Shown here: piece after piece, positions 20,775 through 28,335 of the stretch | How the letters are laid out: each line of letters starts with the position of its first letter | Numbering within the stretch: position 1 is the stretch's first letter | NCBI RefSeq assembly: GCF_022179065.1 | Contig: NZ_BPQD01000015.1 | Coordinates: forward strand, 62,001 to 126,000 | Source of the DNA: Methylobacterium adhaesivum | GTDB taxonomy: Bacteria > Pseudomonadota > Alphaproteobacteria > Rhizobiales > Beijerinckiaceae | Length of the DNA stretch: 64,000 nt | Direction: 5' to 3' | Position numbers and translations under genes: made by a program | The notes under the pieces: generated by a model | The model's database searches: none | Told to the model about the DNA's origin: nothing | What the model saw: only the letters and a program-made list of their open reading frames with translations

Positions 20775-20889
20775 TCACGGAATCGCGAGGGGAATGGCGC
20801 CCGCCAGGGATCGTTTTGCCGCGCCGCACCGTTGCCGAGACGCGGTCCCGAACACGGGGCTCCTAGTGTGGCGTCGAGACGGAACCGGC

Positions 20890-22833
20890 ATGGCGACGAG
20901 ACCCAACTCCAGATCCTCGCTGATCGTGCCGCGTCCGACCCGGATCGCCGCCGCCGGAACACCGGCTCCGACCGTCACCTCGCCCCTCCTCATCGCCGCG
21001 CTTCTCGTCACCGGTCTCTATCTCGGTCGCGACGTCCTCATCCCCATCGCCATCGCGATCCTGCTGTCGTTCGTCCTCGGCCCCCTCGTGAACCTGCTGC
21101 GGCGCTGGCACTTCGGGCGCTTCCTGTCCGTGGCCGTCTCCGTCCTGATGACCTTGAGTGTTGTCGGAGCCCTCGGGACCCTCATCGGCGTGCAACTCGC
21201 CGATATCGCGACCGACGTGCCGCGCTATCGCACCACCATCGAGCGAAAGATCGAGGGCCTGCAGGATACGCCCGCCGGCCGCATGGCCGAGTACGTCACG
21301 AGCATCGGCCGGACGATGCATCGGGACGAGGCGAAACCGAAGCCGGAGCCCGAGACCAAGCCGGCCCCCGATGCTGCGCCGCCGGAGAAGGCGATCCTCG
21401 TCGAGGTCAAGGACCGGGCGCCGGACGCGCTCACCCTGGCCGGCACTCTGTTGTCGCCCATCCTGCATCCGCTCGCGACCATCGGCATCGTCTTCGTGGT
21501 GCTGCTGTTCCTGCTGATGCAGCGCGAGGACTTGCGCGACCGGATGATCCGCCTTGCCGGTTCGAGCGATCTCCACCGCACCACCGTCGCCATGGACGAC
21601 GCGGCCAAGCGCCTGAGCCGCTACTTTCTCGTTCAACTCGCCCTCAACGCCGCCTTCGGCCTCATCGTCGGCATCGGCCTCTATCTCATCGGCGTACCGA
21701 GCCCGGTCCTCTGGGGCATCTTCTCGGCCCTGATGCGCTTCGTGCCGTATATCGGGGCCTTCGTCTCGGCGCTGTTCCCCTTGGCCCTGGCGGCGGCCGT
21801 CGATCCCGGTTGGACGATGGTGGTCGAGACGCTGATCCTGTTCGTCGTCCTCGAGCCCATCGTTGGCCATTTCATCGAACCGATGCTCTATGGCCACTCC
21901 ACCGGCATGTCGCCCTTCGCCGTCCTCGTCTCGGCGCTGTTCTGGACGTGGCTCTGGGGACCCGTCGGTCTGCTGCTGTCGACGCCACTCACCGTCTGCC
22001 TCGTGGTCCTGGGGCGGCACGTGGACAAGCTCGAATTCCTCGACGTGCTGTTCGGAGACCGGCCTGCCCTGACCCCGGTGGAGAACTTCTACCAGCGCAT
22101 CTTGGCGGGAGACCCCGACGAGGTGCAGGAGCACGCCGAACTCATCCTGAAGACCTGTCCACTGGTGAGTTACTACGACGAAGTGGTGATCAAGGGGCTC
22201 GAACTCGCCGCACGTGACGCGGCGCGCGGCGTGCTGACGCCCGAGCAGAAAGCGGACATTCGACAGAGCCTATCCGGCCTCGTCGAGGATCTCGCCGACC
22301 ATGAAGACGTGGCCGATCACGAAGCGCGCGAGGGCGCGTCAACGGGAGCGTCCGTCGTCAGGGCGAACGTTGCGCCGAATGGAACGGTCCTGTGCGTCGC
22401 CGGACGGAGCTTCGTTGACGGCGCCGCTTGTGCGATCCTCGTCCAGCTTCTCGGCAACCGGGGGATCGACGCGCGCCTCGTGCCGTTCTCGGACGTGGCC
22501 CGGGCCAAGATCGACACGTTCGAGCCGGGGCCGGCGCGAATCGTCTGTATCGTTTCCACTGCCATCAGTGGCGAGCCGACCCACCTACGCCGCTTGGCCG
22601 AGCGCCTCAGGCGCAAGATCCCGGGGGCTCACATGGTCGTCGGCCTGTGGCAGGCGGACGAGAGCGGTCTCGACGAGGCGGCACAGGCCAGGGCGATACC
22701 GGCCGACATGCATGTCGCTTCCCTGCGGAGCGCCGTCGAAGCCATCGTGGCCGCCGTGGATCCGACAGCCCCTGCGCCCGCGAACGCCGACCGCCCGGTG
22801 CCCCATCCCGTCGGAGCACCCGTCCCCGCCTGA
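20890..22833 (+). CDS. AI-2E-family permease with extra C-terminal Rossmann-like domain
   Basis: 647 residues, nearly twice the usual 350. The first 400 make an AI-2E/PerM permease: helices around 30-60 and 75-105, a charged periplasmic/cytoplasmic loop rich in Pro/Glu/Lys (150-180), then IGIVFVVLLFLLMQREDLRDR, YFLVQLALNAAFGLIVG, GIFSALMRFVPYIGAFVSALFP and EPMLYGHSTGMSPFAVL. From about 410 it is soluble; residues 495-615 (NGTVLCVAGRSFVDGAACAILVQ, ARIVCIVSTAIS, GAHMVVGLW) look like a cobalamin-binding-type Rossmann fold lacking the B12-ligating DxHxxG. AI-2E proteins include sodium/proton antiporters and presumed signal exporters. ATG 20890 is preceded by GACGGA. Function of the tail is unknown. 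Confidence 0.85.
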   Translation: MATRPNSRSSLIVPRPTRIAAAGTPAPTVTSPLLIAALLVTGLYLGRDVLIPIAIAILLSFVLGPLVNLLRRWHFGRFLSVAVSVLMTLSVVGALGTLIGVQLADIATDVPRYRTTIERKIEGLQDTPAGRMAEYVTSIGRTMHRDEAKPKPEPETKPAPDAAPPEKAILVEVKDRAPDALTLAGTLLSPILHPLATIGIVFVVLLFLLMQREDLRDRMIRLAGSSDLHRTTVAMDDAAKRLSRYFLVQLALNAAFGLIVGIGLYLIGVPSPVLWGIFSALMRFVPYIGAFVSALFPLALAAAVDPGWTMVVETLILFVVLEPIVGHFIEPMLYGHSTGMSPFAVLVSALFWTWLWGPVGLLLSTPLTVCLVVLGRHVDKLEFLDVLFGDRPALTPVENFYQRILAGDPDEVQEHAELILKTCPLVSYYDEVVIKGLELAARDAARGVLTPEQKADIRQSLSGLVEDLADHEDVADHEAREGASTGASVVRANVAPNGTVLCVAGRSFVDGAACAILVQLLGNRGIDARLVPFSDVARAKIDTFEPGPARIVCIVSTAISGEPTHLRRLAERLRRKIPGAHMVVGLWQADESGLDEAAQARAIPADMHVASLRSAVEAIVAAVDPTAPAPANADRPVPHPVGAPVPA

Positions 22834-22918
22834 TCGCCGGCCCGGTACTGCCGGGGCTTGACGGCGGGTCGCCCCGTCCGCTTCGCTGCGGTCTCGGCCC
22901 CAGCGACAGGAAACTCCG

Positions 22919-23704
22919 ATGAGCGTCGTCGATCTCGCGCGATTCATGGACGATCTCGCCACCGAATCGGGCCAGGCGATCCTCCCGTTCTTCCGCGCCG
23001 CCTTCGGCATGGACGACAAGGGCCACGGCGGCACCTTCGATCCCGTGACGGAGGCCGACCGGGCGGCAGAGGTGATCCTGCGCGGCCTGATCCGCCGCAC
23101 CTTCCCGACCCACGGAATTCTCGGCGAAGAATTCGGCTCTGAGAATTTGGACGCCGAATGCGTCTGGGTGCTTGATCCCATCGACGGAACCCGCGCCTTC
23201 ATTGCCGGCCTGCCGACCTGGGGCACCCTTATCGGTCTCACCCGCAACGGCGTGCCGGTCCGGGGCCTGATGCACCAGCCATATCTTGGCGAACGGTTCT
23301 CCGGGGACGGCGCCACGGCGCGGATGCGCTCGGCGCGGGGCGAGCGGACCCTACGGACCCGGCGTGGGACGGACCTGAAACACGCGCTTCTTGCAACCAC
23401 CGATCCGCGCCTGTTCGCTGACGGTCCCGAACGCGAGGGCTTCGCCGCCATCGAGGCGGCCGTGCGCCTTTCGCGCTACGGCACCGATTGCTACGCTTAT
23501 TGCATGCTGGCGGCGGGGCAGATCGACCTCGTGGTCGAGGCGGGGCTGAAGCCCTACGACATCGTCGCCCTTATCCCGATTGTCGAAGGCGCCGGCGGTG
23601 TGGTCACCACCTGGGACGGTGGGCCCGCCGCCGGGGGAGGGCGCATCGTGGCGGCGGCCGACCGGGCCTTGCATGCCGAGGCCCTGCGGCTGCTCAACCC
23701 CTGA
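22919..23704 (+). CDS. hisN: Histidinol-phosphatase, inositol-monophosphatase type
   Basis: 261 residues. Magnesium-dependent phosphatase of the IMPase fold that removes phosphate from histidinol phosphate, the penultimate step of histidine synthesis in many actinobacteria and alphaproteobacteria. Metal-site motifs: TEADRAAE, LGEEFGSE, DPIDGTRAFIAGLPTWG and the C-terminal EAGLKPYDIVALIPIVEGAGG. The SRYGTDCYAYCMLAAG segment is typical of HisN rather than SuhB, which is why I prefer this over a general inositol phosphatase. CAGGAAA lies before the ATG. It ends seven bases from the convergent hydrolase gene. Confidence 0.9.
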   Translation: MSVVDLARFMDDLATESGQAILPFFRAAFGMDDKGHGGTFDPVTEADRAAEVILRGLIRRTFPTHGILGEEFGSENLDAECVWVLDPIDGTRAFIAGLPTWGTLIGLTRNGVPVRGLMHQPYLGERFSGDGATARMRSARGERTLRTRRGTDLKHALLATTDPRLFADGPEREGFAAIEAAVRLSRYGTDCYAYCMLAAGQIDLVVEAGLKPYDIVALIPIVEGAGGVVTTWDGGPAAGGGRIVAAADRALHAEALRLLNP

Positions 23705-23711
23705 ACGTCGC

Positions 23712-24692
23712 TCACGTCTCGGCATAAGCCCCGGCCGAGATCGGTCCGGCGGACTGTCCCGGCACGAAGGCATCGAACGCAGCCCAGAAATCGTCGCGGA
23801 TCGCATCGGTCTCCGACAGGATCTCATGACGGGCCGCGGGCAACACGAGGATATGGGCTCCCCGCACAAGCCGGGCGAACCGCTCCGCCACCCGAGTCTC
23901 GCAAACGGGGTCGGCACCGGCCCCGACGATGAGGGTCGGGATTGCGATGCGGCCGGCCACGCGCCGGTCGCGCAGGTGCGCCATGATGCGGAACGCGTCG
24001 GCGAGCCACGCGATGCTCGGATCACCCACGGCACCCGCCCCGACACTCTGGGCGGCTCGGGCGTTGCGTGCGTAGCGCACCGGATCCCCCGACAGGCGGT
24101 TTCCCGTGAACGGTTTGGTGGCGATGGACACCGGCCGGCCGAATGGAATGTAGCGACGCCCCAATCCGATCCGGTGCAGGCTGCGGGCGAGGATCGAGGC
24201 ACCGGCCGGCCAGCGCACCATCCGGAGGGCGAGCATCGGTGCCACGGTGACGATCCGCTCGAACGCCAGCCGGCCCTCGGCCGCGGCGGCGAAGGCCACA
24301 GCGCCCCCCATGGAATGGGCGAGGCAGATGTGCGGATACGGCATGAGCGGCAACAGGACCGCCTCCTCCACGGCCTTGAGATCGAGGCGGTAATCCGCGA
24401 ACCGGGTCACATGACCCTTGTGGGCATCTGCCACCTGGCGCTGCGATTCGCCCTGGCCGCGCCAGTCAAATGCGACGACGGCGAAGCCGCGACGGCGCAG
24501 ATCCCCGATGGTCTCGTAGTACTTCTCGATGAATTCGGCCCGCCCCTGGAGCAGGCAGATGGTGCCCTTCACGAGCCGGGTGGTGGGACGCCAATGAGCC
24601 ACCCGCAGGTCGAGGCCGTCCTCGGTGCGGACCGTCGTCAGAACCCCGCCGGGCGGAACCGGATTGTCCGGGGTGGAAGTCAGCGTCGGCAT
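23712..24692 (-). CDS. Alpha/beta hydrolase, lysophospholipase (PldB) type
   Basis: 326 residues of the serine-aminopeptidase/monoacylglycerol-lipase-like family (Hydrolase_4). The oxyanion-side block LLQGRAEFIEKYYETIGDL and AFDWRGQGES are typical, the nucleophile is the Ser in AHSMGGAVAF, and the likely acid and base are in GADPVCE and ARHEIL. No signal peptide. It probably cleaves lysophospholipids or monoacylglycerols, but the natural substrate is unproven. I choose the ATG at 24692, with GAGGAG seven bases upstream, over a TTG at 24713. It shares a 224-base region with the divergent hsp20 gene. Confidence 0.87.
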   Translation of the reverse strand: MPTLTSTPDNPVPPGGVLTTVRTEDGLDLRVAHWRPTTRLVKGTICLLQGRAEFIEKYYETIGDLRRRGFAVVAFDWRGQGESQRQVADAHKGHVTRFADYRLDLKAVEEAVLLPLMPYPHICLAHSMGGAVAFAAAAEGRLAFERIVTVAPMLALRMVRWPAGASILARSLHRIGLGRRYIPFGRPVSIATKPFTGNRLSGDPVRYARNARAAQSVGAGAVGDPSIAWLADAFRIMAHLRDRRVAGRIAIPTLIVGAGADPVCETRVAERFARLVRGAHILVLPAARHEILSETDAIRDDFWAAFDAFVPGQSAGPISAGAYAET

Positions 24693-24797
24693 CCAACACT
24701 CCTCGTTCGGCAAGATCCCATCCGGCGATCCGCCACGCCCCTAGGTTCTCACGCGGAAAAATTTCGAACGATCGCCCATGTTCCGGCGATCCAGGCT

Positions 24798-24826
24798 CTT
24801 GCAGGGACAAACAGGCCCGCCAATAT
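24798..24826 (+). promoter_or_regulatory. Candidate heat-shock (RpoH-like) promoter of hsp20
   Basis: CTTGCA (24798-24803), a 17-base spacer, and CAATAT (24821-24826). This resembles alphaproteobacterial RpoH promoters (CTTGAA/CYTAT type). Transcription would start near 24833, exactly where the structured ROSE leader begins. Assignment to RpoH rather than the housekeeping factor is inference. Confidence 0.5.
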
Positions 24827-24833
24827 CATGGAA

Positions 24834-24914
24834 GCACCGGCCGTTACGGCGGTGCGACAGGTCCGGCCCTAGGGCGGACCCATTCTAAGCATGTTGCTTC
24901 TTATGGAGAATATG
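24834..24914 (+). promoter_or_regulatory. ROSE-type RNA thermometer in the hsp20 leader
   Basis: Three consecutive hairpins fill the leader: 24834-24855 (GCACCG/CGGTGC base), 24860-24880 (GGTCCG/CGGACC base) and 24890-24914. In the last, CATGTTG-C-TTC pairs with GGAGAATATG around a TTAT loop. The pairing contains a G opposite G and an unpaired C, within TTGCT. This is the U(U/C)GCU anti-Shine-Dalgarno signature of ROSE elements. It masks the ribosome site GGAG at 24905-24908, eight bases before the ATG. ROSE elements open on heating and so allow translation of small heat-shock genes in Rhizobiales. Confidence 0.78.
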
Positions 24915-24916
24915 TC

Positions 24917-25390
24917 ATGCGCCAGTTCGATCTTGCTCCTCTCTATCGTTCCACCGTCGGCTTCGACCGGCTGTTCTCGGCCCTCGACCAGTATGTCGCC
25001 GCCGATCCGGCTCCGACCTACCCGCCTTACAACATCGAGCGCACCGGCGAGAACGCTTACCGGATCACCGTGGCGGTGGCCGGCTTCACGGACGCTGATC
25101 TTTCCATCGAGGTGAAGGAGAATGCGTTGACCCTCAAGGGTGAACGGACCCCGGATCCCAACAAGCCCGTGACATTCCTGCATCAGGGCATCGCCGCACG
25201 CGCCTTCGAGCGCCGTTTCCAGCTTGCGGACTACGTGCAGGTGACGGGTGCAGTGTTGGAGAACGGCCTCCTCCATATCGATCTCGTCCGCGAGATTCCG
25301 GAGGCGAAGAAGCCGCGTCATATTCAGATCGCTACTGGGCGGACTTCGCCGGCTCCGTCCATCGAAGGCACGGTGCAAGAGGCCGCCTAA
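24917..25390 (+). CDS. Small heat-shock protein (Hsp20, IbpA type)
   Basis: 157 residues. ATP-independent holdase that binds unfolding proteins. N-terminal arm FDLAPLYRSTVGFDRLFSAL, then an alpha-crystallin domain (about 38-130): YNIERTGENAYRITVAVAGF, LSIEVKENALTLKGER, AFERRFQLADYVQVTGAVLENGLLHIDLVREIPE, and the C-terminal anchor RHIQI. Class A sHsp of Rhizobiales. Translation is expected to be controlled by the ROSE hairpin covering its ribosome site. A perfect 11-base-stem terminator follows. Confidence 0.95.
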   Translation: MRQFDLAPLYRSTVGFDRLFSALDQYVAADPAPTYPPYNIERTGENAYRITVAVAGFTDADLSIEVKENALTLKGERTPDPNKPVTFLHQGIAARAFERRFQLADYVQVTGAVLENGLLHIDLVREIPEAKKPRHIQIATGRTSPAPSIEGTVQEAA

Positions 25391-25416
25391 GCCGAAACGT
25401 TACGTGCTCTGATCGC

Positions 25417-25446
25417 GCGCCCCGGTCACCCGACCGGGGCGCTTTC
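25417..25446 (+). terminator. Intrinsic terminator of hsp20
   Basis: Eleven-base perfect stem GCGCCCCGGTC/GACCGGGGCGC, loop ACCC, short TTT tail. It lies between hsp20 and a convergent gene. Confidence 0.75.
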
Positions 25447-25467
25447 GCGTGCAGGCTCGCGTGGGTG

Positions 25468-25767
25468 TCAGGACTCGTCGTCGAAGCGGTCGCCACGGCC
25501 GGGCTCCTTGCAGCGATATCCGACGAAGCAGCGCGGCGTGTCGCGGGCCGGGACGAAGGCGGGAATCGTGATCTCAGTGATTTCGCAGAAGCTGCGGTCT
25601 CGGACGAAGCGATCGTAGGTCGCGCCACCGGTCCCGAGAACCACTCCGCCCTGACGCGAGACGGTGTCCTGTGCCTGCGCGCAGCTCATGGCCGTGGTCG
25701 AGGCACGCTGAGCCTGCGCCGGGCCGATGGCGGCGAGACACAGGGCGGTCGCCAAAACACGTCTCAT
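25468..25767 (-). CDS. Small secreted cysteine-containing hypothetical protein
   Basis: 99 residues with a signal peptide (MRRVLATALCLAAIGPAQAQ), leaving a mature chain of about 79 with four cysteines: one early (MSCAQAQ), one in DRSFCEI and two near the end in PRCFVGYRCKEP. The motif GGVVLGTGGATYDRFVRDRSFC and the terminal CFVGYRC recall small secreted proteins common in Rhizobiales, of unknown function. Two disulfides are likely. The upstream in-frame extension to 25923 crosses a promoter region and is not coding. No partner gene is evident. Confidence 0.68.
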   Translation of the reverse strand: MRRVLATALCLAAIGPAQAQRASTTAMSCAQAQDTVSRQGGVVLGTGGATYDRFVRDRSFCEITEITIPAFVPARDTPRCFVGYRCKEPGRGDRFDDES

Positions 25768-25861
25768 TCGTCCCGTCCCCTTGGGGCGCAGCAGGCGGCG
25801 CGTCCATTCGGAGAACGCCGCTGCACCGTCGCCGATCCGGGGGCGCGTCGTCGTGTGCGGT

Positions 25862-26308
25862 CTACAGGTCGCCGAAGATGAGTTGTCCCTGCGGGCTTGC
25901 ACGCCGCGCCGAGGCCGCGCCACTTCGAGACGCGGGTTTCGCCGCCCTCACCGACGGGCGCTTGGCGGGCGGCTCGGCCCGTATCCGCGCCTTGGCCCGG
26001 TCGCGCGCGATGGCCTCGGGCGCATTCGGATCGTCATCGAGCCATTTGCCGCGCTTGATCACCTCGTTGACCCGGCCCTGATTCACGCCGACCTTGAAGG
26101 CGATCTCCTGCTGAGTCATGCCCGTGGTGGCGTGAAGATCGAGGATCGCGCGGGCGAGTTCCGGCGTCATCTTCTGTCCCGTCAGGCGCCGCGCCGGCTT
26201 CACGGTCCGCGTCGCACGGTCCCGCTCGCGCAAGCGCTCCAGGAGGGCGAGCGCCATGAGCATCCCATGCTCGCGGAGCGACTCCTCGAATTCCTTCAAC
26301 GTCGCCAT
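25862..26308 (-). CDS. Helix-turn-helix DNA-binding protein of unknown role
   Basis: 148 residues. N-terminal helices (MATLKEFEESLREHGMLMALALLERLRERD), then a clear helix-turn-helix of the sigma-70 region 4/Xre-like kind at about residues 60-85: GMTQQEIAFKVGVNQGRVNEVIKRGKW. The C-terminal third is Ala/Lys/Arg-rich and probably disordered, ending GQLIFGDL. No effector domain. It is probably a small transcription factor or nucleoid-type protein. It is divergent from the Kdo hydroxylase gene, with about 260 bases between. Confidence 0.7.
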   Translation of the reverse strand: MATLKEFEESLREHGMLMALALLERLRERDRATRTVKPARRLTGQKMTPELARAILDLHATTGMTQQEIAFKVGVNQGRVNEVIKRGKWLDDDPNAPEAIARDRAKARIRAEPPAKRPSVRAAKPASRSGAASARRASPQGQLIFGDL

Positions 26309-26568
26309 GCTGGCATCCCCAAAGCCGCCGGCCTCCGAATCTATGGAACCGGGACCGTCTTACAAACGTGCCGCACGCCCTTGAGTTGCGCGCGGCGCAA
26401 CGCCAATGGTTGGGCGCAGGAGCTGGTCCTGACAACCGGGCAGTCTCGTCATCCACCGGTATTCGCGAAGACGGACTCTCGGCGGAGACAATGCGCGGAC
26501 GGGTTGGTCTCCCCCGCCCCCTTCGGATAAACGACGTCACCGCCAGCTCGAACAGGATGCCGCCCGCG

Positions 26569-27435
26569 ATGATCAGCCCGATCGTTTCCGTTTCCCACGA
26601 GGGCGCGGCGCCCGGAACGCATTCCCTCGTCGAGGCCCTGGAAGGCGGCGCGGTTCTGAAGTTCTCCGACTTGGATTTCCCCCTGAGCCCGTTCGAGGAG
26701 CGGTTCGTCGAACGTCCCTTCGCCGACGGCAAGGCCAAGAATGTCAACATCCGGGGCAAGGACGCCGCGTTGCGCGGTGCGGCCGGCACGACCGAGGAAC
26801 AGGAGGCGTTGCGCCAGCTCCTCATCCGGTACCGCGCCTTCGCGGAGGCGCTGATCAACCGCCATCTGCCGGCCTATCGCGGCAAGGTCACGTTCGCCGG
26901 CACATCCTATCGGCCCTTCGAAGTCGATCGGCGCAAGCTGAGCTGGCGACGCGACGACACCCGCCTGCACGTGGATGCGTTTCCATCGAACCCTATCGGC
27001 GAGAAGCGGATTCTACGAATTTTCCGCAACATCAACAGCGAAGGCCAGCCGCGCCTGTGGCGGGTCGGCGAGGATTTCGCCTCCATGGCACAGAAATTCG
27101 TGCCCGGGCTTCCGGGCTATTCGCCCCTCTCGGCGCGCCTGCTGGCCGCCCTGAAGATCACCAAGGCCCGGCGTTCCGAATACGATCACCTCATGCTGCA
27201 CCTGCACGATGCCCTGAAACAGGACATGGCCTATCAGGCGAACGCGCCGCAGGCCGACGTGCAGTTCGCGCCGGGCGAGACCTGGGTCACGTTCTCGGAT
27301 CTGGTGATGCACGGCGCCATGGGGGGCCGCTACATGCTGGAGCAGACCGCTTATCTCGCGGTCGTCGATCAGGTCGAACCGAAGCAAAGCCCCCAGCGCA
27401 TCCTCGCCCGGACCCTGGGCCGCCCCCTTCGCTGA
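26569..27435 (+). CDS. kdoO: Kdo hydroxylase family dioxygenase
   Basis: About 288 residues related to the iron/2-oxoglutarate-dependent enzyme that hydroxylates Kdo to Ko in the lipopolysaccharide inner core of Burkholderia and Yersinia. The likely iron triad is His134 and Asp136 in LHVDAFPSNP plus His248 in DLVMHGAMGG. Other family blocks: FAGTSYRPFEVDRRKLSWRRDD, RILRIFRNIN, PRLWRVGEDF and EQTAYLAVV. No signal peptide, so it would act at the cytoplasmic face. The start is uncertain: ATG 26569 (AGGA about eleven bases upstream) or in-frame ATG 26557; the frame is open from 26368. Function by family similarity only. Confidence 0.8.
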   Translation: MISPIVSVSHEGAAPGTHSLVEALEGGAVLKFSDLDFPLSPFEERFVERPFADGKAKNVNIRGKDAALRGAAGTTEEQEALRQLLIRYRAFAEALINRHLPAYRGKVTFAGTSYRPFEVDRRKLSWRRDDTRLHVDAFPSNPIGEKRILRIFRNINSEGQPRLWRVGEDFASMAQKFVPGLPGYSPLSARLLAALKITKARRSEYDHLMLHLHDALKQDMAYQANAPQADVQFAPGETWVTFSDLVMHGAMGGRYMLEQTAYLAVVDQVEPKQSPQRILARTLGRPLR

Positions 27436-27467
27436 ACCCCACGCCCCGCAAAGGACCCAATCCTCTC

Positions 27468-27767
27468 ATGATCCTCGAAATCGCCCAGATCGACATCAAG
27501 CCCGGCTCGGAGCCCGACTTCGAGGCCGGCATCGCTAAGGCCGCCGAGATCTTCCGCGCCGCCAAGGGCTGCCGTAGTTTCGCCGTCCGGCGCTCCGTGG
27601 AGAAGCCGCAGCGCTACCGCCTGCTCATCGAGTGGGACACCCTCGAGAGCCACACGAAGGATTTCACCGGCTCCCAGGCCTGGCAGGATTACCGGGCCAT
27701 GGTCTCGCCGTACTTCGAGGTGCCGCCCAGCGTCGAGCACACGGAATTGACGCTCCAGGCGTTCTGA
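27468..27767 (+). CDS. Antibiotic biosynthesis monooxygenase (ABM) domain protein
   Basis: 99 residues, a single dimeric ferredoxin-like ABM domain: LEIAQIDIKPGSEPDFEAGIAKA, CRSFAVRRSVEKPQRYRLLIEWDTLESHTKDF, SQAWQDYRAMVSPYF. Members include quinol monooxygenases and haem-degrading enzymes, but many have no known activity. It follows the Kdo hydroxylase by 32 bases on the same strand and is likely co-transcribed; no biochemical link is obvious. AAGGA lies about 12 bases before the ATG. Confidence 0.85.
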   Translation: MILEIAQIDIKPGSEPDFEAGIAKAAEIFRAAKGCRSFAVRRSVEKPQRYRLLIEWDTLESHTKDFTGSQAWQDYRAMVSPYFEVPPSVEHTELTLQAF

Positions 27768-27780
27768 GGGCAAGCCTCGG

Positions 27781-27815
27781 CGAACGCCGCTCGCCCCTCG
27801 GGAGTGTGGCGTTCG
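27781..27815. repeat. Inverted repeat after the ABM gene, possible weak terminator
   Basis: CGAACGCC (27781-27788) pairs with GGCGTTCG (27808-27815), with a loop that can itself fold through CTC/GAG. There is no T-tract, so a terminator role is doubtful. Confidence 0.35.
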
Positions 27816-27917
27816 CTTCGAAGGGCCTCGCACAAGCGAAAAGTCTTACCGAACGTCCGTGTGCGCCGAAGGCTTAGCTTGAAACTAACGGTGCGGCGGG
27901 AGGCTTGCGCGTGATAT

Positions 27918-28328
27918 TCAGCGGCCCGAGCCGCGGATGATCATCTTCAATTGCGAGTCGAGATGATTCCAGCGGGCGACGATCCGGCGTTGGGCACAAG
28001 CCTCAAAGGAATCGCCCGCGAAGAAGCCGACATTCACTTCCGTTTGCCGGCATTCGAGGAGCGGCGGAAGCACGATCACTGCCGGAACCGGTAGACTGAG
28101 CAGGGCGAGATCGATCATCAGACCGAGCTTCCAGCTGATGCGGCTCCATCGCGACTTCTTCGGAGGAGCCGCCTGGAGGCCGTAATAGTCCCTGGCTAAG
28201 TGGGCCTTCACGGTTTCATGGCTTGGGACGATGCGGCGAGGAAATTTCGTTTCTCGGCCTGGCTCAAGGCCCGCTGGGACGGTCTCCGATAGGACGCCCT
28301 GTTTCGGCGAGTCCGAATATTTCGTCAT
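27918..28328 (-). CDS. Single-pass membrane protein of unknown family, paralogue of the gene upstream
   Basis: 136 residues. A polar, Lys/Arg-rich N-terminal region (1-65) precedes one membrane segment at about 67-90 (KLGLMIDLALLSLPVPAVIVLPPLL), then a 45-residue tail with Cys93 and Cys111, 17 residues apart, and ending DSQLKMIIRGSGR. The tail aligns with that of the gene just upstream: same Cys spacing, same A-C-A-[QR] around the second Cys and a Q-L-[KR] helix. GAGG lies before the ATG at 28328, inside the end of the upstream gene, giving a seven-base gap and coupled translation. I do not recognise the family; type II topology with a periplasmic disulfide tail is inferred. Confidence 0.68.
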   Translation of the reverse strand: MTKYSDSPKQGVLSETVPAGLEPGRETKFPRRIVPSHETVKAHLARDYYGLQAAPPKKSRWSRISWKLGLMIDLALLSLPVPAVIVLPPLLECRQTEVNVGFFAGDSFEACAQRRIVARWNHLDSQLKMIIRGSGR

Positions 28329-28335
28329 GGCGGCC

